Shown here: piece after piece, positions 23,062 to 33,840 of the stretch
How the letters are laid out: each line of letters starts with the position of its first letter
How positions within the stretch are numbered: the first letter of the stretch is position 1
From: Flectonema sp. DT1601
Taxonomy: Eukaryota > Euglenozoa > Diplonemea > Diplonemida > Diplonemidae
NCBI GenBank assembly: GCA_964019425.1
Contig: OZ025832.1
Span: 682,001-746,000, forward strand
Reading direction: 5' to 3'
DNA length: 64,000 bases
Program-made: the position numbers and the translations under genes
The notes under the pieces: model-generated
Seen by the model: the letters and a program-made list of their open reading frames with translations, nothing else
The model's database searches: none
What the model was told of the DNA's origin: nothing

Positions 23062-26000
23062 ATGATGTGCGGTAGAGTATTTGTCTTAGCGAGTATCTTG
23101 ATGGCAGCAACTGAAGTTGGGGGAGTGTCCCCTGCTTGGTTTCCCAATAGTAACGCCGCCTTCGATGAATGTGGGTGCGACCGGAGGAGAAACGAAGGTT
23201 GGCGATCAAATGGCAGGTCAGGATGTGCGGTTGGTTCCACAACCAGTAATGATGAGAGGAAGTGTTGTTTGCTTTCAGGATGTTCCTTAGCTACTCCTAG
23301 TAGTGGTGGTGTTAAACGCTGCCTTGATTGTGGTCACGGTCGTGACATAGACCAATGTCAGAGTTCATGTACAGCATCCACTAGTAGTTGCATGGCCCCA
23401 GCTACTGGTTTCTATTGTAATCAATACCCATGTACGAAAACAGCAAACTGCAACAATGGTGCAAACGTAGAAAGGGCAGAATGGGATAGCAACTACTGCC
23501 AATGTACTTGTAAGTTCCAGTGGGAAACAGATTTCTTTCAAAATAGCAATCATGCGAACTACCAATATTGTTCTGTGTGTGATGATAAATATGAACAAAC
23601 ACAATGTAAATCATGCGCTGCTGATAAACAAGATAATTATCCAGACTGTGACGACTTAGACTGTCCAGTAACAACGGTAACTGGTGCTAGTTCAACGTGT
23701 ACTCCGAGTTTTCTTGGAGTAGACTGTTTATGGACACCATCAACAGGTTATACCTGTGATAAAACAACTACTTCATGTACTCTATTTGGATGGGACTTTC
23801 CAAATGGACCAACCTGCTCACCAGACTGTCATGTTGAAGAGGTTATTGGCGCGACGTTAACAGCTAGCTGTACTGCAGGTAGTTGGAAGAATAACAATGA
23901 CGTGTGTACATATACTGTTAATCCAGGATACTCGTGTGTTTCTAATGCCAACTTACCAGGAAGTACATTCGACTTAACTTGTTCAGGAGGTCAACCAATT
24001 GGAGGAAGTCACTGTGAGATGCATTGTGACATCCCTGTCATTGAAGGTGTAACGTCTGGTGGTATGCAAGCTGCAGACTGCGTTGAAGGTCAGCAACTGA
24101 AAAGTGGAAGCAGCTGTTTCTGGGTAGAAGATCCATCGTACAGTTGCACTAATAGTGGAATGCAACAATGTAATGATGGCATGATGGTAATCCCATCTTG
24201 TGCTAGACCTTGTGATGTTACTATAGATCCTGGTGTTGAAGGTTCTGGTGATACTGGATGTGATGTTGATGGAAAAGTTTCTAGTGGTACTCAATGTACT
24301 TTTACTGCAAAACCTTCATTCACATGTAATAATCTCGGAGCGAGAGGTTGCAATGATGGAACTTGGGGAACACCGATCCCAACATGTATTGCTGGCTGTA
24401 CTGTCAATGCTTTTACTGCAGCTACTAGTACTTGTGTTGTCGGAACTAAAATTAATAATGGCCAAACGTGTACGTGGACTGAGAACAGTGGATACTCATG
24501 TTCTAATACAGGAGTCCCAATCAGTTGTACTAACGGACAATGGGATGCTACTATTGACTGCTTCTCTGATTGTACTCTTAGAACTGTATTGGGATCATCA
24601 GTTCAAGGAACTGGTTGTTCAGGTCCTGTTATAAAGAATGGAACATCATGTACTTGGGTAGCAGATCCTACTTATACATGTACTGATATGATTACTGCTG
24701 TCTGTCGTGATGGTAATTTTAAAGACGGACCTCGAACAATAGCACCAAGTTGTCTAAGGCCTTGTGAAGTTCTTCCAATTATTGGAGCTAGCAGTTCATG
24801 TGTTCTCAGATCGAATATAGCGAGTTCTCAACAGTGCAGATGGACAGCTGATGATGGATACCAGTGTGACAACAGGGTAACTAATTCTACCTGCACTGAC
24901 GGTGCTTGGGATAAACAACCAAGTTGTCAACCAAATTGTTTTATTCCATTAGTAGATGGAGCTGTTGTGTCAGGAACTGGATGCGCAATGAATAGTTCAG
25001 TAAGCCCTGGTACTACTTGTACTTGGGCAGAAGCAACTGGTTATAATTGTACTAATTTAGGACAAGCGACATGTACTAATGGTCGGTTAAGATCACCATC
25101 ATGTGCATCATCTTGTAGTTTAGCAGTAGTTGATGGAGCATCAGTTACTGGTACTGGTTGTGTTGAGGGGTCAATAGTCGTTCCTGTGGGTTCTGTTTGT
25201 ACTTGGGCTCAAGATGCTGGATCCACTTGCACTGGTTTGTCGACATCAACCTGCGCTGGAGGGTCATTTGCTGACCCTCCTCCAGTTTGTACATCAAACT
25301 GTCCTGTGACTACACCACTTGGTGCGAGAATAGTTTCAGGTAGTCCTTGTGATGGTGTTTCATCTGTTGCTAGTGGTACTCAATGTGATTGGCAAGCAAC
25401 AAGTGGGTTTACCTGTACACAATTATCTAGTACTTGTACTCTAGGACTTGTAGTTATTCCTACTTGTGTACAACAGTGTAGTGTTTCACCGATTACTGGA
25501 ATCACTTCAAGTTGTAATGGATTAGTTGATGATCAGACTACTTGTACCTGGACAGCTGAACCAGGATTTTCATGTACACATGCAGACTCTGTTTGTCAAG
25601 GAGGTATGTTAGTACCAGCAGCACCAATATCATGTGAAAGACATTGTACTGTTCCAACTATCCCTGGTGCTACAGTTAGCACAAACTGTGTTGGTCAAGT
25701 TCCGCATGGTGAAGTTTGCATTTGGACCCCATATCCAGTGTGTATTAACGCACAACCAACATCATGTATCGACGGTTCGTGGAATATTTCTTTTTCCTGT
25801 ACTGATGATTGCAATGTTCCTGTAATCGATGGGGCAACAAGTACCTGCATGGAAGGCACATCAATAACTCATGGTACAACATGTGTTTGGTCACAAGATC
25901 AGTTCTATACTTGTAATAATATTGGTTCATTTGTTTGTACAAGAGGTGTGCTTCCACCTAATCCGCAGTGTAACTACACAGCGTGTGCCATATCGACTAT

Positions 26001-29000
26001 TGTGGGAGCGGAGATATCAAACCCAACGGTCTGCACTGGTCCAGTAGTTGAAGAGGGAATATCATGCGAGTGGATAGCTACTTCTGGATTCAGCTGCAAG
26101 GATGCAACAACAAGAGCACCTTTGCCAGCTGGTGGATATACCTGTCAGAATGGTGCGTTTAGTGGAAACCCATCTTGTTCTCATCAGTGTCAACCTCCAA
26201 ATATTACTGGAGCTCATCCCACACCTGGTAGTTCGTGTGATAGTGGGTTACCCCAAGATGATGGTGTTCAGTGTAATTATGCTCCAAAACCTGGTTATAC
26301 TTGTCCTGCTTTAAGTAGTCCTTTGATGTGTTCGAATAGCCAGTTTACTGTCGCAGAATGTTTCAAAGATTGTCCTCCCAGTGCATTACAGGGATTACAA
26401 GGTAACTGTTCATCTATTATCGTAGAACATGGTGAATGGTGTTCTTGGACAGCCGCACCTCAATATACTTGTACCACAGGTAGTATTTCTATTTGTAATG
26501 ATGGAGTTCATTCATCAATACCAACATGTGCACACAGTTGTACGATTCCATCAACGATAGGTATCAATTACACTGCTACTGCATGTGGTGCTGTCGGAAC
26601 TTCTATATCCAACGGAACAAGGTGTGATGTTGTTCCTATTACAGGGTTTTCATGTACTGGTATCCAGCAACCAGTCTTCTGTTCTAATGGAGAATTTGTA
26701 TACTCTGATTCATCTAAAACTAATATTAAATGTCAACCCCTCTGTCCAGTACAGTCAATTATAGGAGCTACCAGTAACTGTTCGAGTGTAGCTGATGTTC
26801 AAGCTGGTGAATATTGTCAATGGTCTTCCGAGCCTGGGTACACCTGTACTGGATTAGGTAATTTTATGTGTGAAAGTGGTACCCTTACAGGTATGAATAT
26901 AAGCTGTTCATCTAATTGTGTAGCTCAAGACTATCTTGGAACAGTATTATCACCTCCGTGTGTTGCTGGTGGTAGCGTATCTATTGGTGACTCATGTAGG
27001 TGGGTAACACAGACGGGATATTCTTGTATTGATGGTGCTGACGCTGATATTTTATGTACGAGTAGCAGTGATTTTGAAAAGCAACCAGAGTGCCATGCAG
27101 ACTGTCTAGTTCCTGATGTAATTGGAGCAACAACTAACTGTAGTAGCGCAACAGTTCAAACAAGGGAATGGTGTATGTGGACACAAGATAATGGATACAC
27201 CTGTACTGGATTAGGGGGACAAAGATGTCATAATGGACTTCTTCCATCACCAACCTGTACTAAGAACTGTCCAATTCTAACAGTTGTTGGAGCTGACGAA
27301 ACTGGAGGAACATGTGATGGATCACCAGGTTCAAGTTGTACTTTCACTGCAAAGAATAGTTATACTTGTGTTGGTGGAAGTACTGTAACTTGTAATGGAG
27401 GTATTTATGGAACACCTCCAGTGTGTACCAAGTCTTGTGATATTCCAACTGTTAGTGGAGCTACCAGTAATTGTACTACTCAAGTACCTCATGGTAATGT
27501 TTGTAATTGGAGTACTAACTCTGGATTCTCTTGTACTGATTTAAACAATCACGTCTGTGAACACGGTTACTTCACAGCTCTACCAACTTGTCATTCTGAC
27601 TGTGTTGTACCTTTGAGCGCTGAAGCAACTGCTAAAAACTGTTCTGGAACCGTACCTGAGGGTGAGTCATGTGAATGGGATGCAACTTTTGGATATATCT
27701 GTGATGAAGTAACAACGTGTATAAACGGAGCTCTTCGAATCCCAAGTTGTACAATTCAACCAATCTGTAATGTGACTCACGCACCTTATGGAGCAGTACT
27801 TGATAATTGTGTTATTAATAACCTGATTCTAGACGGTGACACGTGTGACACCACTCCAATGGATGGTCACACGTGTGACTTTAGTGTAATGACTTGTGAT
27901 CAGGGAAGGATGTCGTTCCCGAGATGTACAAAGGATTGTTTTACGACAGTTGAAGGAAATGATTATGATTTAGTTAATTGTACTTTTGGTACGAATATAA
28001 CTGACGGTGTTGTTTGTGAAGCGAGAGCTAAGGCAAATGCCACATGCGTATCCTTAGTAAACACTTGTGATAATGGAACACTACCACAACCAAACTGTAA
28101 GACTAGTTGTTCTGTTCCATCTGCTACAGCAGAAGGAGTCTCATCTTATAATTGTTCAGGATCTGTTCCTCATAAAACAATTTGTACTGCTGAGGCTGAG
28201 GTGGGTTACGTTTGTGAATTTGCGACTCAAGATTGCATCGACGGACAACTTCAAGAACCAATTTGTACTAAAAGCTGTGATGTCCGTCTAGTCTCATCGG
28301 GAGTGAAGGATTATAATTGCTCTGATTTCGTCTCCAATGAAACTATCTGTAATGGTCAGTCTAAAGAAGGATACGAATGTGATCTGTTAACGTCACAGTG
28401 CATCAGCGGAAATATTGATCTTCCTACGTGTACTCGACTATGTGAGATACAAACACCACCTGTAGGTCTATCAAGTTATAACTGCACTGGTTCAATTAAG
28501 CACGATACCATCTGTATGGGAGAACAAGATGATGGGTTTACCTGTACTGATTTACTTGGAACATGTATTGATGGTAGCATTGCTCAACCTACGTGTATTC
28601 AAGATAACATTCCATGTAACACTGACAACTCAATTGGTATGATGGCAGGTATAAAAGATACAGATTGCGATAATGTGACACTAGCTAGTGGTGAGTCTTG
28701 TATTTCACTTGCGATGGATGATTTTATATGTACAGGGCTGAACAGTACTTGTGAAATGGGTAATTTATCAAAACCTATTTGTAATCCGATAATCAAAAAC
28801 CCTTGTACCATTGGTAACATATCAGGTGTCACTTCCAACTGTACTAATCAAGTGGTGATGCACGGAGACTATTGTGCTTTCGAGCAGATCTTTGACTTTA
28901 CGTGTAAGACAGTTCCTTCAAACGCAATGTGTGATAATGGGACTCTTTCTCAAATACCTGAATGCAAGAAATCCTGTGACACCACTGTTTATGGAGCTTT

Positions 29001-30741
29001 GTGTAAAGAAAATCCTAATGCGAAAATTGATCACAATATGAAGTGTACTTGGGAATTATCGAATACATATAAATGTTCTAAACTACCATCGGAATCCACA
29101 TGTGTTGATGGAGTTTTAGAAAAACCAACAAACTGTTACGTAACAACAGAGAAACTTATGGGTCACGGAAAGCGTACTGTCGCTGAGTCTGGTGCTAACG
29201 TTGTCGCAACGACAGTCGCAAGATCACCTCTTGGAGCGATGACAGCAACAGTCTTATCTGCTGTTGATTGTAAAAACGAAGAAGTAGATTTGGATGAATC
29301 GAAACTCGATCCCGAATTCCACCCAATCCGAGCTGGAATTGGTAACGGAAAACAAAAATACTTCGTCGGAGCAGTCGTTTACAACACCCTCATCATTCTA
29401 GGATTTGCTGTATTTCAGTTTATTTGTGTATTAATACTTCAATGCACCAACAAGATGAGCTACAAAGAAGGACGCGCTATGATGAAGGCTCCCGGCCTTT
29501 GTGTCATTCCGTTCCTTTGTCTTCTTCAAGGTACATCACTTTCAGCATCGAATATGGCAATCTATCCTGAGAATATAGGAATGAGGTTTTTAGGTATTAT
29601 TGTTGCTATTGTTTATGTTGTGTTGACACCAGCCGGGATCTTTTACTTCATTCTTAGAAAGAAGAAGTTTAAGGCCACGACTATTCCAGATCCCCGTTTA
29701 GAAGAAAAGGCTGGAGACTCAGCTCTGATGGGTTGGAAGAGAAAGCTTTACATATTCTGTTTTGGAACGAGGATTTGGATTTCAAAAGTTGAAAACGCTC
29801 CAATGGAGATCGATGCTTTTGATGATGAGTTAGGTCCATCGAAAGCTTCATCTGCTTATGCTGGTTGGTTTGTTGAGCGTTTCGGACCAATCTTTGAAAC
29901 TTATAAAGATGGAAAGCAGTACTGGGCTCTCACAGAGATCTTTTGCATTCTTTCTCTGAGTCTTATTGCTGCATGGCATCCGCGATCAGATGCCTCATGT
30001 CACACAAGAAACGTTCTAATCTCATTGTTGTTCTTTCTTTTATTAGTATTTGTTTCATACCAACGACCATTCATGTCCGCTTTAGATAACTTAGTTGGTA
30101 TTTTAATGGCATTTCTTATGTTCGGTGGTATCCTGTGTATGTCCATCGGATTTGCCGCCAATAAAGATCCTTCGTTGTATGAGGCTGCAGGAAGGCTTCT
30201 AAATGGAGCATTAATGCTGTTAATATGCAAAGCTGTGTATGATTTATTTTTATATGCATATGATATATATGTTGGAAGGCGTAAGAAGGTTCGTGACAAC
30301 GTAAGAGAGCATGGTATGATCGATGAAGAAACACTAAGTAACGACGTCGATGGTGTCCATATCAAAGCACCATTGCTATTAAACGGAGACTCAGCTGATT
30401 TGCTAGAGTTGGAAATGTCTGAAAGAGCAGTGAGTGAAATATCAAGTGTGAATACCTCAGATGTTAGTTTCTTAGTTGATAGAGGTTTTGGAGCTGATTC
30501 AGATTCAATTGCTCGGGAATCAAAATCTCTTTATGGAAAAGATTGGAAGAACATCGTTTCTCAACCGGAAGCAACTCTTTTTAGAGAACTCAGTGGATCT
30601 AATTCAGGTGGTTATAAAGGAATTCAAAGGGTAAGAGATTCATCAAATCAGAATATTCACAGTCTTTCATCATCACGAAGTCTACTGTCGACTTCATCAA
30701 ACATTAGAAAGGGAAGATCAAGAAAACTGACTCAAATCTAA
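23062..30741 (+). CDS. giant receptor-like protein: ~31 Cys modules plus seven membrane spans
   Basis: 2559 residues in one exon. Signal peptide ~1-20, then a cysteine-rich N-terminal region to about 195. From there to ~2030 I count about 31 consecutive modules of ~55-65 residues with a six-cysteine plan: C..(P)…G(A)xSxC…GxxCxW…GYxC…CxxG…PxC…C. Many NxS/T sites suggest heavy glycosylation. After a linker, residues ~2095-2420 hold seven hydrophobic spans, then a ~140-residue Ser-rich cytoplasmic tail. This is a large ectodomain on a seven-span domain, like adhesion receptors in topology only. The membrane part resembles the gene fragment at 1-822. No GPCR or channel motif was recognised; cell-surface adhesion, feeding or sensing are possible roles. 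ATG 23062 is preceded by TTTTCAAAG 13 nt upstream; a second ATG follows immediately. Confidence 0.9.
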   Translation: MMCGRVFVLASILMAATEVGGVSPAWFPNSNAAFDECGCDRRRNEGWRSNGRSGCAVGSTTSNDERKCCLLSGCSLATPSSGGVKRCLDCGHGRDIDQCQSSCTASTSSCMAPATGFYCNQYPCTKTANCNNGANVERAEWDSNYCQCTCKFQWETDFFQNSNHANYQYCSVCDDKYEQTQCKSCAADKQDNYPDCDDLDCPVTTVTGASSTCTPSFLGVDCLWTPSTGYTCDKTTTSCTLFGWDFPNGPTCSPDCHVEEVIGATLTASCTAGSWKNNNDVCTYTVNPGYSCVSNANLPGSTFDLTCSGGQPIGGSHCEMHCDIPVIEGVTSGGMQAADCVEGQQLKSGSSCFWVEDPSYSCTNSGMQQCNDGMMVIPSCARPCDVTIDPGVEGSGDTGCDVDGKVSSGTQCTFTAKPSFTCNNLGARGCNDGTWGTPIPTCIAGCTVNAFTAATSTCVVGTKINNGQTCTWTENSGYSCSNTGVPISCTNGQWDATIDCFSDCTLRTVLGSSVQGTGCSGPVIKNGTSCTWVADPTYTCTDMITAVCRDGNFKDGPRTIAPSCLRPCEVLPIIGASSSCVLRSNIASSQQCRWTADDGYQCDNRVTNSTCTDGAWDKQPSCQPNCFIPLVDGAVVSGTGCAMNSSVSPGTTCTWAEATGYNCTNLGQATCTNGRLRSPSCASSCSLAVVDGASVTGTGCVEGSIVVPVGSVCTWAQDAGSTCTGLSTSTCAGGSFADPPPVCTSNCPVTTPLGARIVSGSPCDGVSSVASGTQCDWQATSGFTCTQLSSTCTLGLVVIPTCVQQCSVSPITGITSSCNGLVDDQTTCTWTAEPGFSCTHADSVCQGGMLVPAAPISCERHCTVPTIPGATVSTNCVGQVPHGEVCIWTPYPVCINAQPTSCIDGSWNISFSCTDDCNVPVIDGATSTCMEGTSITHGTTCVWSQDQFYTCNNIGSFVCTRGVLPPNPQCNYTACAISTIVGAEISNPTVCTGPVVEEGISCEWIATSGFSCKDATTRAPLPAGGYTCQNGAFSGNPSCSHQCQPPNITGAHPTPGSSCDSGLPQDDGVQCNYAPKPGYTCPALSSPLMCSNSQFTVAECFKDCPPSALQGLQGNCSSIIVEHGEWCSWTAAPQYTCTTGSISICNDGVHSSIPTCAHSCTIPSTIGINYTATACGAVGTSISNGTRCDVVPITGFSCTGIQQPVFCSNGEFVYSDSSKTNIKCQPLCPVQSIIGATSNCSSVADVQAGEYCQWSSEPGYTCTGLGNFMCESGTLTGMNISCSSNCVAQDYLGTVLSPPCVAGGSVSIGDSCRWVTQTGYSCIDGADADILCTSSSDFEKQPECHADCLVPDVIGATTNCSSATVQTREWCMWTQDNGYTCTGLGGQRCHNGLLPSPTCTKNCPILTVVGADETGGTCDGSPGSSCTFTAKNSYTCVGGSTVTCNGGIYGTPPVCTKSCDIPTVSGATSNCTTQVPHGNVCNWSTNSGFSCTDLNNHVCEHGYFTALPTCHSDCVVPLSAEATAKNCSGTVPEGESCEWDATFGYICDEVTTCINGALRIPSCTIQPICNVTHAPYGAVLDNCVINNLILDGDTCDTTPMDGHTCDFSVMTCDQGRMSFPRCTKDCFTTVEGNDYDLVNCTFGTNITDGVVCEARAKANATCVSLVNTCDNGTLPQPNCKTSCSVPSATAEGVSSYNCSGSVPHKTICTAEAEVGYVCEFATQDCIDGQLQEPICTKSCDVRLVSSGVKDYNCSDFVSNETICNGQSKEGYECDLLTSQCISGNIDLPTCTRLCEIQTPPVGLSSYNCTGSIKHDTICMGEQDDGFTCTDLLGTCIDGSIAQPTCIQDNIPCNTDNSIGMMAGIKDTDCDNVTLASGESCISLAMDDFICTGLNSTCEMGNLSKPICNPIIKNPCTIGNISGVTSNCTNQVVMHGDYCAFEQIFDFTCKTVPSNAMCDNGTLSQIPECKKSCDTTVYGALCKENPNAKIDHNMKCTWELSNTYKCSKLPSESTCVDGVLEKPTNCYVTTEKLMGHGKRTVAESGANVVATTVARSPLGAMTATVLSAVDCKNEEVDLDESKLDPEFHPIRAGIGNGKQKYFVGAVVYNTLIILGFAVFQFICVLILQCTNKMSYKEGRAMMKAPGLCVIPFLCLLQGTSLSASNMAIYPENIGMRFLGIIVAIVYVVLTPAGIFYFILRKKKFKATTIPDPRLEEKAGDSALMGWKRKLYIFCFGTRIWISKVENAPMEIDAFDDELGPSKASSAYAGWFVERFGPIFETYKDGKQYWALTEIFCILSLSLIAAWHPRSDASCHTRNVLISLLFFLLLVFVSYQRPFMSALDNLVGILMAFLMFGGILCMSIGFAANKDPSLYEAAGRLLNGALMLLICKAVYDLFLYAYDIYVGRRKKVRDNVREHGMIDEETLSNDVDGVHIKAPLLLNGDSADLLELEMSERAVSEISSVNTSDVSFLVDRGFGADSDSIARESKSLYGKDWKNIVSQPEATLFRELSGSNSGGYKGIQRVRDSSNQNIHSLSSSRSLLSTSSNIRKGRSRKLTQI

Positions 30742-30850
30742 GCCACAAATAGTTTTTCCGGCTGCTCTACATCCCACAGTCAGGTTAAAAACGACTATCG
30801 CTGAGACATTATCCGGGGAGAATCTTACTTTTTAAATAGTGATCAGCGTT

Positions 30851-30882
<32 letters not shown>

Positions 30883-30939
30883 AAAGATTTTTTAAAAAAA
30901 AAATATAAAAAAAAAAAAGGTAATAAGGTAATAAAAAAG

Positions 30940-31760
30940 CATCATCTCAAAAGTCTTTCCCTTTCTGTAGTGGCTTTGAGCTTGATCTCTTGTACGGCTT
31001 AGCCACGCAGTAATAGTTGTTTCCACGTTTGGCTTCCTTTATGGAAAAATACGATCCAAAAAGGCAACGCGAAATGCAATAATATTAAAAAAAAAAAAAA
31101 TTAGACCAAAATAAGATTGTGTGAATCCAATTCACGTAATTTCACTTCATATCTAAGTAAAGATTATTGCATTTTTTCAAAAATTTAGCAAAAAAAAAGG
31201 GGGGAAAAAAAAAAAAAGAAGGTTTTAATCTTGCTCTTGTGGCTTGGTCTACACCGCAAAATTATTTCTCGCCACTTCCCCCCCCTGGCAACGCAAATAC
31301 AACGCAACGCAAATACAACGCAACGCAAATACAACAGCATAGTAAACATAGAATAATGTGAAACTGATTTACAGGACACATTTCACTTCATTTGGGTTTG
31401 GGAAAAAAACATTTTTGGGCTTGCAATCTCTTTTACTGCTTGGCTCACGCAGTAAAACTGTTTTTTTATAATTTCCCTCTTCTGAGATGATATATCACAT
31501 AGCAACGCAAATACAGCATGCGAATCAAGACAAACGGTAGAATAAAAAAATAAAATAATGTGAAAATGACTCGCATGGCACATTTCACTTCATATTTTAA
31601 AAAAAAAAAAAAAAATAAAGAAAATTTCTTATTATTTGCATTTTTTCAAAAATTTAGCAAAAGGAAAAAAAAAAAAAAAAAAAAAAAGGTTTTTAGTCTT
31701 GCAATCTCTTGCACGGCAACAGTAAAATTTGTTTCCGAATTTTTTCCGCGTCTTCTGATT
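30940..31760 (+). repeat. degenerate tandem repeat, about four units of 200-240 bp
   Basis: Recurring blocks are TTTCACTTCAT (near 31141, 31381 and 31583), TTGCATTTTTTCAAAAATTT (31168 and 31636), a CTCTTG..CGGC…GCAGTAA block (30988, ~31230, ~31425, ~31703), and GCAACGCAAATACA, itself locally triplicated at 31288-31332. Units differ by many substitutions and A-run length changes. Confidence 0.75.
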
Positions 31761-32950
31761 TAAAATATCTCTTTATCGGTGATGCGCAATATACAAAGTA
31801 ATTGGCGTCTGTATTTATCTGCCGTTCACAAGGGTAAGCGACTGCTCAAAAGAAATGATGAGTAGAGTGTTTCTCTTCCTTCTATTTGTTTTAAGTTGTG
31901 ATGTTTAGCTGAGCATGATTCACGTGTAAGTCTCAAACAGGTTGGACCTCCGAATTATCGTGTTGTTCAGTGGGTTTTCTTGCTGCAGCACCCGCGTCTT
32001 GTAGATGCGCTACTGCCTGCACCTGAGCATCTTATTTGCATTTTTTTTGTTCCTTTTTTTTTTTTTTTTTTTTTTTCACCAGTCTGTTTCTCCTCCTGTA
32101 AAAAGTGCAAAAAATATTTTTAATTGTTGGAATTGCCTCATTTCCCTCGTTTTCCCTTCCTCCCTTTTTTTTTTTCTTTTTCTTTTCGATGCAAAATTGC
32201 ATTCTTTCCCACCGTGGCAGTTCCACACAATAAGTATTTAAAAATTTATTATATTTTTATACTTTAGTCTGTTGAACAATATGATTGAGTTAATCTAAAA
32301 GTCTTTGCTGAGGTTCCCCTTTTTGATTCCCCTCCCGCAGTCATCAGTTCTGGACTTGCTAATAGCTTTGCGTGTTTTCTTTATTTTATTTTATTGCCTG
32401 GTCAGTCTCCTCTTTTTTTTTTCTTCTTTTATTCTTCTACCCTTTAAAAAAAAAGAGTTTCGTGTCAGGTGTGATATTATGCTGCCACGAGACTCCCAAT
32501 TTCTTGTTTGAAAGTAAATCCTTGGTGATTTCTTATGGAATTGTTACATCAATACAGTTGTTGTGTTCTTAGAAGCGTGTTTTGTTGTTACATTCGATGG
32601 CTCCGTCACAACAGTATGAGTTTTAAGCAATACACGGCAACCTCCTTTTCCGTTTTTTTTCTTTTTTTTTGTCACTCCAAAGTATTTCGAAGCTTAAGTG
32701 TTGAAATTCGAGATAATATAAAAAAAAAAATTTAAAAAAAAAAAACCATAATTCAGCGTAATTAGGGGATTTTTTTTTTTCTTTTTTTTTTTTTTTTAAA
32801 AATTTTTCTCTTTTTATTATTCGTTTTTTTTTTATTGCTGGAAAAAAAAAAAAAAATTGTTTCTGTTTTTTTTTATAAATATTGTGTTAAGAGAAGCACG
32901 GAATGTAATGTAGACTTATTCATCTCTATTTGTTTTTTTGGTAATCGTCC

Positions 32951-32990
32951 CAGTTGTGATTAAGAATGGTACATTAAATTATCACAACTG
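32951..32990. other. inverted repeat / stem-loop
   Basis: Perfect 10-bp arms CAGTTGTGAT and ATCACAACTG around a 20-nt loop that itself contains AATG-GTA-CATT. Followed by CTAGCTTAGCT. Possible structured RNA or chance. Confidence 0.5.
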
Positions 32991-33803
32991 CGGTTAGCGG
33001 TCCACAGCTAGCTTAGCTTTTCCGTAGCATTCATATTTGTGTGTAGTAGCTCTTGCGCTGTGTAAGGAAATAATTTATGAAGGCAATTAAGTTAAGCGAA
33101 AATAGTTTTATACGCATTACTTTTTTTTTTTTTTTCCCGTCTTTTTCTCGTTTGCGTCTTTTTTTTTAGTCAACCTTGTATGACGTTCTTAGGTTGTCTA
33201 AAAATAGACGGGATTATTTCTCTCGTGCAAAAAAAAAAAAAAAAAAAAAATAATTTATCCTCTTCTCCTCATTATGGACGCTTAGATATGTTTTTTAGTT
33301 GAGGTTCATCATCGTGTCACGAATTTATTTTGTTTTTATGAAAAATGTCACCTGCATTGTTCTGTCAGTTTGTACATACAATCCTAAAGAGTATTCTCTT
33401 TTTGTTGTATCATCATATTGCACAACTGCTGGTGACCCGATACATGGGACAATGTCTGTTCGGAAGGTGGTCCCCAATGTAATTACTAGTTTAGTTTATT
33501 ATCTTTTTGCACAGATTAGTAGGCAGTTGCATAAGGTTTTTTTGTTTTGTCTTAAATTTATCAACTCTCTCCCGTTATTTTTTTCGTTTTGTCTTGACTT
33601 ATCGTTTTCTCTCCCTTTCTTGTTTTCAGTTTCTAGCAGAGGAACAGCTGCAGTCTTTGATATCATTTCTGTTTCCCAAAAAGATGGGAAGATTTCTTCA
33701 ATTATGAACTCAATTTGACGTAACAATACGAACCGATCCCGTTTAGTGTTCATTAATGTTGTCGTATGGTAGTGTGTTGTTATTTGTCTTTGCGAAAGAT
33801 AGT

Positions 33804-33840
<37 letters not shown>

